A stretch of 44,427 nt of DNA, from the NCBI GenBank assembly GCA_002591745.1, contig PDLQ01000039.1, forward strand, positions 1 to 44,427, in the 5' to 3' direction. Under the pieces are notes generated by a model. The model worked only from the letters and a program-made list of their open reading frames with translations. It was not told the origin of the DNA and made no database searches. The position numbers and the translations under genes were made by a program. The DNA is from Lewinellaceae bacterium SD302. GTDB taxonomy: Bacteria; Bacteroidota; Bacteroidia; Chitinophagales; Saprospiraceae. This document shows, one piece after another, positions 1 through 12,200 of the stretch (positions within the stretch are counted from its first letter, which is position 1; every line of letters begins with the position of its first letter).

Positions 1-3000
1 CCGACGGTCTACACGATCGCTGACCTGCCACAGGGTGCGACTGAGACCATCGTACTGACCTACACCATCGACGCTACGTTCCAGGGCGAGACCCTGAACA
101 ACGCAGCCGAGATCACCGAAGACGACGGCGACGACTCCGACTCCGATCCGGAGGAAGGACCTGACACCGACGAGGACGGCGACGGCGACGGCGACGATGA
201 TGATGAGGACAACGAGGACATTGATGTCGAGCAGGATTACGATCTGTCGCTTGAGAAAGATGTTACCTCCGCCGGTCCTTACCAGCAGGGCTCCACGGTT
301 GAGTACACGCTGACGATCACCAACGAAGGCAGCCTGAACGCTGCGAACATCGAGGTAACGGATACGCCCCAGGCTGGTCTGAACTTCGTGAGCAGCGATG
401 CTGACGGTGTTGACATCGTACAGGTTAGCCCGACGGTCTACACGATCTCCAGCTTGCTACAAGGGGAGACCAAGACGATCGTACTGACTTACACCATCGA
501 TCCGACCTTCCAGGGCGAAACCCTGAACAACGCAGCTGAGATCACCGAAGACGACGGCGACGACTCTGACTCCGATCCGGAGGAAGGACCTGACACCGAC
601 GAGGACGGCGACGGCGACGGCGACGATGATGATGAGGACAACGAGGACATTGATGTCGAGCAGGATTACGATCTGGCCCTTGAGAAAGACGTTACCTCCG
701 CCGGTCCTTACCAGCAAGGCTCCACGGTCGAGTACACGCTGACGGTGACCAACGAAGGCAGCCTGAACGCTGCGAACATCGAGGTAACGGACACGCCCCA
801 GGCTGGTCTGAACTTCGTGAGTTCCGACGCTGATGGCGCGCAGGTGATCCAGGTATCCCCGACGGTCTACACGATCGCTGACCTGCCACAGGGTGCGACT
901 GAGACCATCGTACTGACCTACACCATTGACGCTACGTTCCAGGGCGAGACCCTGAACAACGCAGCCGAGATCACCGAGGACGACGGTGACGACTCCGACT
1001 CCGATCCGGAGGAAGGACCTGACACTGACGAAGACGGCGACGGCGACGGCGACGATGATGACGAGGACAACGAGGACATTGATGTCGAGCAGGATTACGA
1101 TCTGGCCCTTGAGAAAGACGTTACCTCCGCCGGTCCTTACCAGCAAGGCTCCACGGTCGAGTACACGCTGACGATCATCAACGAAGGCAGCCTGAACGCT
1201 GCGAACATCGAGGTAACGGACACGCCCCAGGCTGGTCTGAACTTCGTGAGTTCCGACGCTGATGGCGCGCAGGTGATCCAGGTATCCCCGACGGTCTACA
1301 CGATCGCTGACCTGCCACAGGGTGCGACTGAGACCATCGTGCTGACCTATACCATCGACGCTACGTTCCAGGACGAGACCCTGAACAACGCAGCCGAGAT
1401 CACCGAGGACGACGGCGACGACTCCGACTCCGATCCGGAGGAAGGACCTGACACCGACGAAGACGGCGACGGCGACGGCGACGATGATGACGAGGACAAC
1501 GAGGACATTAATGTCGAGCAGGATTACGATCTTTCGCTTGAGAAAGACGTTACCTCCGCCGGTCCTTACCAGCAAGGCTCCACGGTCGAGTACACGCTGA
1601 CGATCATCAACGAAGGCAGCCTGAACGCTGCGAACATCGAGGTAACGGACACGCCCCAGGCTGGTCTGAACTTCGTGAGTTCCGACGCTGATGGCGCGCA
1701 GGTGATCCAGGTATCCGCGACGGTCTACACGATCGCTGACCTGCCACAGGGTGCGACTGAGACCATCGTACTGACCTACACCATCGACGCTACGTTCCAG
1801 GGCGAGACCCTGAACAACGCAGCCGAGATCACCGAGGACGACGGCGACGACTCCGACTCCGATCCGGAGGAAGGACCTGACACCGACGAAGACGGCGACG
1901 GCGACGGCGACGATGATGACGAGGACAACGAGGACATTAATGTCGAGCAGGATTACGATCTTTCGCTTGAGAAAGACGTTACCTCCGCCGGTCCTTACCA
2001 GCAAGGCTCCACGGTCGAGTACACGCTGACGATCACCAACGAAGGCAGCCTGAACGCTGCGAACATCGAGGTAACGGATACGCCCCAGGCTGGTCTGAAC
2101 TTCGTGAGTTCCGACGCTGATGGCGCGCAGGTGATCCAGGTATCCCCGACGGTCTACACGATCGCTGACCTGCCACAGGGTGCGACTGAGACCATCGTAC
2201 TGACCTACACCATCGACGCTACGTTCCAGGGCGAGACCCTGAACAACGCAGCTGAGATCACCGAGGACGACGGCGACGACTCCGACTCCGATCCGGAGGA
2301 AGGACCTGACACCGACGAGGACGGCGACGGCGACGGCGACGATGATGATGAGGACAACGAGGACATTGATGTCGAGCAGGATTACGATCTGGCCCTTGAG
2401 AAAGACGTCACCTCCGCCGGTCCTTACCAGCAAGGCTCCACGGTCGAGTACACGCTGACGGTGACCAACGAAGGCAGCCTGAACGCTGCGAACATCGAGG
2501 TAACGGATACGCCCCAGGCTGGTCTGAACTTCGTGAGCAGCGATGCTGACGGTTTTGACATCGTACAGGTTAGCCCGACGGTCTACACGATCTCCAGCTT
2601 GCTACAAGGGGAGACCAAGACGATTGTACTGACTTACACTATCGATCCGACCTTCCAGGGTGAAACCCTGAACAACGCAGCTGAGATCACCGAAGACGAC
2701 GGCGACGACTCTGACTCTGATCCTGAAATGGGACCCGAAGAAGATGAAGACGGCGACGGCGACGGTGATGACGACGATGAGGATAACGAAGATATCGAGG
2801 TGGTTCAGGATTACGATCTGGCCCTTGAGAAAGACGTTACCTCCGCCGGTCCTTACCAGCAAGGCTCCACGGTCGAGTACACGCTGACGATCACCAACGA
2901 AGGCAGCCTGAATGCTGCGAACATCGAGGTAACGGATACGCCCCAGGCTGGTCTGAACTTCGTGAGTTCCGACGCTGATGGCGCGCAGGTGATCCAGGTA

Positions 3001-3237
3001 TCCCCGACGGTCTACACGATCGCTGACCTGCCACAGGGTGCGACTGAGACCATCGTGCTGACCTATACCATCGACGCTACGTTCCAGGGCGAGACCCTGA
3101 ACAACGCAGCCGAGATCACCGAAGACGACGGCGACGACTCCGACTCTGATCCTGAAATGGGACCCGAAGAAGATGAGGACGGCGACGGCGACGGCGATGA
3201 CGACGATGAGGATAACGAAGATATCGAGGTTGAACAG
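1..3237 (+). repeat. 429-bp tandem repeat (DUF11 module plus acidic linker)
   Basis: Unit boundaries fall at 235, 664, 1093, 1522, 1951, 2380, 2809 and 3238, an exact 429-bp (143-residue) period. There are seven full units plus a partial one at the window start, and more units may lie upstream. Copies are nearly identical at DNA level, including synonymous positions, which implies recent duplication or gene conversion. Two variants exist. The common one reads QVIQVSPTVYTIADLPQGAT, and the other reads DIVQVSPTVYTISSLLQGET (units at 235 and 2380, five units apart). Each unit ends with a linker rich in D, E and G (DEDGDGDGDDDDEDNEDI) that could bind calcium. Confidence 0.97.
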
Positions 3238-6200
3238 GAATTCGACCTTGCTATTGATAAAAACTTAGCTCCTGGACAAGCTCCGATTACGCTATCGGGT
3301 GCTAACGTAAACTACACGATCACCGTAACTAATGAAGGGTCGATCAATGCTGTAGATGTTGAGGTAATGGATGATGCTCCGACTGGATTGAATTATCAAT
3401 CTGCGGATGTTTCTGGTACCAATGTGATAGCTAATGGAAACGGTAGCTTCACAATCCCGTCACTACTTCAGGGAGAATCTGTAACCTTCGAGATCACTTA
3501 CATGACCGATGAAGGTGTAGCAATTGGTCAAGTACTGACCAATCAAATTGAGATTACGGAAGACAACAATGATGATGTTGATAGTGATGCCGATGATAGT
3601 TTCGACGAAGATGACCTGAACGACGGTATTGAAGATGACGATGAGGATGATGTCTCCATCACGAACCTCGGTATTAACGTTGAGAAAGTTGTGGACAACG
3701 CAGAAATCTGTGCAGGCGACACCGTGACGTACACACTCACAGTGCGCTTCCGTGACAATATATGCGTAGAAGGTTCTGAGCTACGCAACATCTCCGTAAT
3801 GGACATGGATGGTGAAGGCTTCGAATTGATGTTGATGCCTGGCGGAGACTTCTTCATTGCCAGTAGTGACCCTAATGGGGACGGAATGCTGCAATGTGAC
3901 GAGGAGTTCATGTGGCAATACAAGCGGGTACTAGAGGAGGACAACCAAAATATTGCCATGGATATGGCAGAAGTTTGGTTCGTTTTCCCTGACGGCTCTG
4001 ATGCCTTCGTTGGAAACGCTATGTTTGCCGATACAGCTAACGTGATAGTTAATCCAGCCGTTGAACTTACGGTAGTTGATGCCGACGTCGATGGAAGTAT
4101 CAGTTGTAATGGTTTCGATGACGGCAGTGCCGTTGCCACAGTGACGGTTGGTGAAGCACCGTTCACTTACGAATGGAGTGATGGTACTCCGCAAGGAGAC
4201 GGATCTACCGTAACGGGACTGAGTGCCAATGTCTGGTACTTTGTTACGGTCACGGATAATAACGGATGTATTGGAGTTGACTCTGTACTACTTGACGAGC
4301 CCACCTTACTTCTGGCCACTGCTACCGCTACGGATGTAGATTGTAATGGCGAAGCCACCGGCACTGCTACGGTAGTTGCCATGGGTGGTACACCAGACTA
4401 CACTTACCTGTGGGACGATGCTGCGGCCCAAACCATGGCTACGGCCACTGGTCTGGTAGCCGGCACCTACAGCGTGACGGTAACGGACGCTAACGGTTGT
4501 ACGGAAGTCGCCACCGCCACGGTGGAAGAAGCTTCCGACCTGACGGCTAGCGTGGAAGACGCGGTTGTACTTTGCTTCGGCGACGACGACGGTGAACTGA
4601 CGGTAGTCGCCATGGGTGGTACACCTGATTACACTTACGAGTGGGATGCTGCCGCTGGTGGTCAGACGACTGCTACGGCTACTGGTCTGGTTGCCGGCAC
4701 CTACAGCGTGACGGTAACGGATGCCAACGGTTGTGAGGAAATCACGACCGGCACGATCACCGAGCCAACTGACCTGACGGCCAGCTTGGAAGACGCAGTT
4801 GTACTTTGCTTCGGCGATGACGACGGTGAACTGACGGTAGTCGCCATGGGCGGTACACCTGATTATACTTACGAATGGGATGCTGCCGCGGGCGGTCAAA
4901 CGACTGCTACGGCCACTGGCCTGACGGCTGGCACCTACAGCGTGACGGTAACGGATGCCAATGGTTGTGAGGAAATCGCGACCGGCACGATCACCGAACC
5001 GACGGACCTGACGGCTAGCGTAGAAGACGCGGTTGTACTTTGCTTCGGCGACGACGACGGCGAACTGACGGTAGTTGCCATGGGTGGTACACCTGACTAC
5101 ACTTACGAGTGGGACGCTGCTGCCGGCGGTCAAATGACTGCTACGGCTACTGGCCTGACGGCTGGCACCTACAGCGTGACGGTAACGGATGCCAACGGTT
5201 GTGAGGAAATCACGACTGGCACGATTACCGAACCAACCGACCTGACGGCCACCACGACCACTACGGACGTAGGTTGTAATGGCGAAGCCACCGGCACTGC
5301 TACGGTAGTTGCCATGGGTGGCACACCTGATTACACTTACCTGTGGGACGATGCTGCGGCCCAAACCATGGCTACGGCCACTGGTCTGGTAGCCGGCACC
5401 TACAGCGTGACGGTAACGGATGCCAACGGTTGTACGGAAGTCGCCACCGCCACGGTGGAAGAGGCTTCTGACCTGACGGCTAGCGTAGAAGACGCGGTTG
5501 TACTTTGCTTCGGCGACGACGACGGTGAACTGACGGTAGTTGCCATGGGTGGTACACCTGATTACACTTACGAGTGGGATGCTGCGGCTGGTGGTCAAAC
5601 GACTGCTACGGCTACTGGCCTGGTAGCCGGCACTTACAGCGTGACGGTAACGGATGCCAACGGTTGTGAGGAAATCACGACCGGCACGATCACCGAGCCA
5701 ACTGACCTGACGGCCAGCGTGGAAGACGCAGTTGTACTTTGCTTCGGCGATGACGACGGTGAACTGACGGTAGTCGCCATGGGCGGTACACCTGATTATA
5801 CTTACGAGTGGGATGCTGCCGCGGGCGGTCAAACGACTGCTACGGCCACTGGCCTGACGGCTGGCACCTACAGCGTGACGGTAACGGATGCCAATGGTTG
5901 TGAGGAAATCGCGACTGGCACGATCACCGAACCGACGGACCTGACGGCTAGCGTAGAAGACGCGGTTGTACTTTGCTTCGGCGACGACGACGGCGAACTG
6001 ACGGTAGTCGCCATGGGTGGTACACCTGATTACACTTACGAGTGGGATGCTGCCGCGGGCGGTCAAATGACTGCTACGGCCACTGGCCTGACGGCTGGTA
6101 CCTATAGCGTGACGGTAACGGACGCCAACGGTTGTGAGGAAATCACGACCGGCACGATCACCGAGCCAACCGACCTGACGGCCACCACGACCACTACGGA

Positions 6201-9200
6201 CGTAGGTTGTAACGGCGAAGCCACCGGAACTGCTACGGTAGTTGCGATGGGCGGTACGCCAGATTACACTTACCTGTGGGACGATGCTGCGGCCCAAACC
6301 ATGGCTACGGCCACTGATCTGGTTGCCGGCACCTACAGCGTGACGGTAACGGACGCCAACGGTTGTACGGAAGTCGCCACCGCCACGGTGGAAGAAGCTT
6401 CTGACCTGACGGCCAGCGTAGAAGACGCGGTTGTACTTTGCTTCGGCGACGATGACGGTGAACTGACGGTAGTCGCCATGGGTGGTACACCTGATTACAC
6501 TTACGAGTGGGATGCTGCCGCTGGTGGTCAAACGACTGCTACGGCCACTGGCCTGGTAGCCGGCACTTACAGCGTGACGGTAACGGATGCCAACGGTTGT
6601 GAGGAAATCGCGACCGGCACGATCACCGAGCCAACGGACCTGACGGCCAGCGTGGAAGACGCGGTTGTACTTTGCTTCGGCGATGACGACGGTGAACTGA
6701 CGGTAGTCGCCATGGGCGGTACACCTGATTACACTTACGAGTGGGATGTTGCCGCCGGCGGTCAAACGACTGCTACGGCCACTGGCCTTGTAGCCGGCAC
6801 CTACAGCGTGACGGTAACGGATGCCAACGGTTGTGAGGAAATCGCGACCGGCACGATCACCGAGCCGACGGACCTGACGGCTACGATCGAGGACGCGGTT
6901 GTACTTTGCTTCGGCGACGATGACGGTGAACTGACGGTAGTTGCCATGGGTGGTACACCTGACTACACTTACGAGTGGGATGCTGCCGCCGGCGGTCAAA
7001 CGACTGCTACGGCTACTGGCCTGGTAGCCGGCACCTACAGCGTGACGGTAACGGACGCCAACGGTTGTGAGGAAATCACGACCGGTACGATCACCGAACC
7101 AACTGACCTGACGGCCACCACGACCACTACGGACGTAGGTTGTAACGGCGAAGCCACTGGAACTGCTACGGTAGTTGCGATGGGCGGTACGCCAGATTAC
7201 ACTTACCTGTGGGACGATGCTGCGGCCCAAACCATGGCTACGGCCACTGGTCTGGTAGCCGGCACCTACAGCGTGACGGTAACGGACGCTAACGGTTGTA
7301 CGGAAGTCGCCACCGCCACGGTGGAAGAAGCCAGTGAACTAGAAATCGGAGTTGATCCTGTAATCACCGACGTGACCTGCCTTGGCGGAAGCGACGGTAG
7401 CATCATGATCACTGTAACCGGTGGCACAGGAGATTACACCTACCTCTGGAGTAACGATAGTACTACTGCAAACCTGATTGATATCACTGCTGGGACTTAC
7501 AACGTCACTGTTACTGATGAAGCTGGATGTGATGTAGTAGGTGGTCCTTACACTGTTGAAGACGGTGAAACCTTCACCGTTGAGGTCGAGAACGATTCTA
7601 TTTGTGCTATTTCCGGTGCATTAGGAGAACTTACCGCAGTTATTACTGATGGAGGCAGTGGAGACTTTAGCTATGAATGGAGTGAAGGCACCCTGACCGC
7701 TACGGCAGAAGACCTCGATCCTGGTGTCTATACTGTAACCGTTACGGACAACGTGACTGGTTGTATGGTAATAGCCACCGGTGAGGTAGTCGATGATGTG
7801 AACCAATGTGTACAACTTGGTGACTTTGTTTGGAGTGACCTTGACACCGATGGTATTCAGGATGATGGCGAGCCAGGAATTCCTGGAGTTACCGTAAACC
7901 TTCTGGATGGCGACGGCAACGTAATTGCTACGACGACGACCGGCCCCGACGGAATGTATTTGTTCTCCGACCTTAATCCAGAGGCTGTTTATCAGGTTGA
8001 GTTTATTGCTCCTGACGGCTACTTGCCATCTCCGCAGTTCGCTGGAAATGACGATGAGATCGACAGTAATGCCGATCCGGTAACCGGACTTTCCGAGCAA
8101 GTCACTCTTGACATGGGAGACGATCTGACCATTGACGCAGGATTTATCCCGCTGGGCAGTATCGGTAACTTTGTTTGGGAAGACCTGGATGAAGACGGGC
8201 AACAGGATGACGGCGAACCTGGAATTTTCGGGGTTGTTGTTAATCTGTTGGACGGTGACGGAAACTTCATTGCTACAACTACAACTGATGTCGATGGATT
8301 CTACCTCTTCCCAGGCTTAAATGCCGGTAACTACATTGTAGAGTTTGAATTGCCTGACGGTTCCATCTTTACCGATGCGAACATGGGTGACGATGAGACG
8401 GACAGTGATGCTGACCCAATCAGTGGACAGAGTGGCATTATCATGCTAGACCAAGGTGAAGATGACTTGACGATTGACGCTGGTATCATCCTGACGCCTT
8501 GTGAGATCGAAGTGATTCTGATTGCCGGGCCAGATTGTGATGATAACGGTACGCCAACTGACCCAAGTGATGACACCTTTACGGTAACCGTAGAAATCAT
8601 TCACAGTAATACCTCCGGTAACTGGGTCGCTAACAATGGCGCTACAGGAACCTTCGACGAGGACGGTGTAACCGTGGCGACCCTTACTTATCCGGCGAAC
8701 AATGACCCGAACCCATCCGATATCGTATTGGCAATTGCTGATGCGGATGATGCGGACTGTTTCGGTACTGTAAGCTTTACGCCGATCGGAGAGTGTTCTG
8801 ATGCTTGTTCAATTTCAGCATCCGCATCCGGCTCCCCGGTCTGTAACGACAATGGCACCCCAGTCGATCCGGAAGACGACTTCCTGGAAATCGGTATCGT
8901 GGTAGTTGATGTGAATGACGCCAGTGGAAACTGGACGGCTACGGTCGCTAACGATGTGCCGGCTGAAGGAACCGTTCTCGGTAACGGTGGCTACGGCGGA
9001 CAAACAGTGGTACTGACCAACATTACAACGGATATGTTCTACAGCATCCCGCTGCAGAATGGCCTGTACATCGACATCCTGGTAACGGATGACGGAGACG
9101 CTGGCTGTACTTCACTGGTGACCGTAGAGGTGCCGGAAGAGTTCCCTTGTTCCGATCAGTGTCAAATAAACATGGAGTTGGTAACGACTTACTGTAACGC

Positions 9201-12200
9201 CAACGGAACCATCTTCGATGATACTGATGACGTATGGTATGCTCAGGTAGAAGTATCCATCGCTAATACCCAGGGCTGGACGGCCCCTGAATACGGTTAC
9301 TTCGGCTCTAACCCGGCCGGTGTTTACCAATTCGGTCCGTTCCAGGCTGGCGAGAACCCGACGATCAGCATTACCGCTTGGGATGACGTAGGTTTCTGTA
9401 ACGCAGAAATCACCGTTGAGCCACCGGTTGACTTCCCTTGTTCTGACTACTGTCTGGTAGAGGCCGACTTCGGTACACCATTCTGTGACGACAATGGAAC
9501 CCCCGCTGACAGCCTGGACGACGTATTCTACCTGAACATCACGGCCTTCGAGGCGAGTACCAACAACGGTGGTAGCTGGCTGCTCTTCGCCGACGGCGAT
9601 CAGTTCAGTGGTCCTCATCCTTGGAACCAGACTATTCTGGCCGGACCATTCAATATCTTCGACGAGAACGGTGTACGGAACGAGACCATCGATATCCGGG
9701 TACGTGACATCAGTAGTCTCTACTGTCGCGTAGACAGCACCTTCTCGGTGCCGGATCCTTGTTCCTTCGAGACGCCGGTCTGTAACCTCAGCGTAGATGA
9801 CGTGACGATTGTCTGTAACGATGACGACCAGGAGAACGGCTACTTCGTAACCGTAACGGTGACCAACGGTGGCGCGAACGGAACCTACACGCTGACCGGA
9901 AACGGCATCAACGTACAGGGTACTTACGGTCAGCCACTGGATCTTCCTGAACTGCCAGACGCAAACGGAGAAATCTTCACCTTCTCGGTGGTAGATGACG
10001 CTGACCCGACCTGTGGAACGACCTTCGAAGTAGAAGAGCCGCTGACCTGTGTACCTGACTGTCAGTTAGAAGCAGAAATTCTGGCGGTAGTCTGTGACGA
10101 TAACGGAACACCATTCGATGGTGATGACGACACCTACACGGTAGAGGTCCTGATCACCGGTCAAAATGGAGACTATACCGTAGATTACTTCTCTCCGGTT
10201 GACTACTCCGATGATAATGGAACCTTCGACAATGTAGAAGTATTCGGTCCTTTCCCTGCCGACGAGAACGTTAACGCGATCATTACTTCCGATGCCAATC
10301 CGGACTGCCAGTTGGCACTGTTCGTGCAAGGCACTGGACCATGTAATGACTGCCAGATCACTACGGAGAACCTGACGATCGTCTGTAATGACGAAGGTAC
10401 ACCGGATGACTTTGACGATGACACCTTTACGGTAACGGTTGACGTGAACGGATTCGGCAGTGCCAGTCCGGGAGCGATGTACGTTTTCACGGATGCTGAC
10501 GGTAATGATGTACTGACCAGCAGTGGTATGTATCCATTTACGATCGAGGAGACCTTCCCGATCTCTGGTGGTGACCTGACGCTGATGATCATGGACTTCA
10601 ATACGACGGATAATCCGGACTGTATGGTAGAACTGTTCATCGAAGCTCCGGAAGCGGGTTGTGGTGCTATGCCTTGTGAAATCACTGCTACTTTGTTAGC
10701 CACCGGAATCTGCGACGATAACGGAACGCCACTGGACGGAAGCGACGATACCTTCACCTTCACGGTGGAAGTGACCGGAACGGAAACTGGTGACGGCTTC
10801 ACGACCTCGGTAACGGGTAACGAAGTATTCGACTACGACGAAGAAGTGACCATCATGGTACCAACCGGAAACGGTGAAGACCTGCTGGTGATCATCACCG
10901 ACGTAGACAGTGAGGACTGTATCGCTGTAGTACCGGTAGAAAACCCAGGAAGCTGTGAGCGCGAGTGTGTGATCGATGAGATCACCCTGGTGGAAGACGG
11001 TCTGGGTAACTGTGACGACAACGGTACGCCACTGGACCCGAGTGACGACGTGTTCACCTTCACCATCAACGTGACGGGAACCGACGTGGACAACGGCTAC
11101 ACGACCAGCGTGACCGGTGATCAAGTATTCCCTTACGGGGTAGACACGACGATTACGGTACCAGTGGGTGATGGAAGCAATATTGTTGTAGTAGTGACCG
11201 ACGCACTGGATGAGGGTTGTACTAACGAAGTAGCAGTGCTCAATCCAGGGACTTGTGAACTGGTTTGCTTCATAGAAGCAGAGATCACGTTCGTAGGTGA
11301 GTGTGACCAAGCTGGCTCACCGGCCGACAGTACGGATGATTTCTACGAGATCATCGTATTCGTAGAGGGTGACGACAACGCCGCTAGCTGGAACAGTATC
11401 TACGGTTCCGGTGCATACGATACGCCGGTAACGCTGCAAGTACCGATCCTGGGTGATACGGTCTTCACGATCGTTGACGGCTTCGATCCGAACTGTACAA
11501 CCGAAGTAACCATCCTCGGTGCTCCCGATCCGTGTGACACGCCTGGCCCAATGGTCGAGTGTCCGACGAGCAACCATTACTGCCCGATCATCGAGGAGAA
11601 CATCATGCTCTTCCCGGTTGATTACTTCGACTGCGTAGCAACCTTCGACGTGCCGACGCCTGACGTAACCGGAACTTGTTCCGATACCTTCGAACTGATC
11701 ACTCAGATCGTAGATGCCAACGGAGATACGATCATTACGATCCTGGACGGAGAAGACCGTGAGGTTATTCTCGGCCTGGGTGACTACGACATCGTATACA
11801 CAATTACCGACAGCTGTGGCGGAACCGCCAGCCAGGTCTGCATCATCCGCGTGGCGGATCTGCAAGAGCCGGCTGCCATCTGTATCAGCGACATCAACGT
11901 GAGCGTAGGTGGTTACGGCATTGCCCGTGTCTACAACAACGTGATTGATCTGGGCAGCTACGATAACTGTAGCATCGACAGCATCCTGGTACGCCGCTTT
12001 ATCTCCGTAGACTCCAACGGTATCGTTACCTGGAGCGAGTGGGGTGAGTTCGTAGATATGGATTGTGCCGACGTCGGCACGACGGTGACCGTACAACTCC
12101 GCGTAGTGGACGGTAGCGGCAACGAGAACATCTGTGAGACCTCAATCTCCGTGGTGGATAACACGCTGCCTTACTGTACCGGACTGCTGGATATCGAAAT

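Noticed and set aside
457..2433. A 658-codon minus-strand frame opposite the DUF11 repeats
   Set aside because: Same effect: periodic antisense of the 429-bp unit, with low-complexity V/L-rich translation and no signal or domain.
1..3237. Regular direct repeats as a possible CRISPR array
   Set aside because: Units are 429 bp, contiguous and coding, with no short repeat/unique spacer pattern and no cas genes.
4306..7230. A 974-codon open frame on the minus strand opposite the SprB repeats
   Set aside because: It is a by-product of the repeated codon pattern: the same bias that avoids stops in one unit avoids them in every copy. The sense strand encodes recognisable SprB modules.
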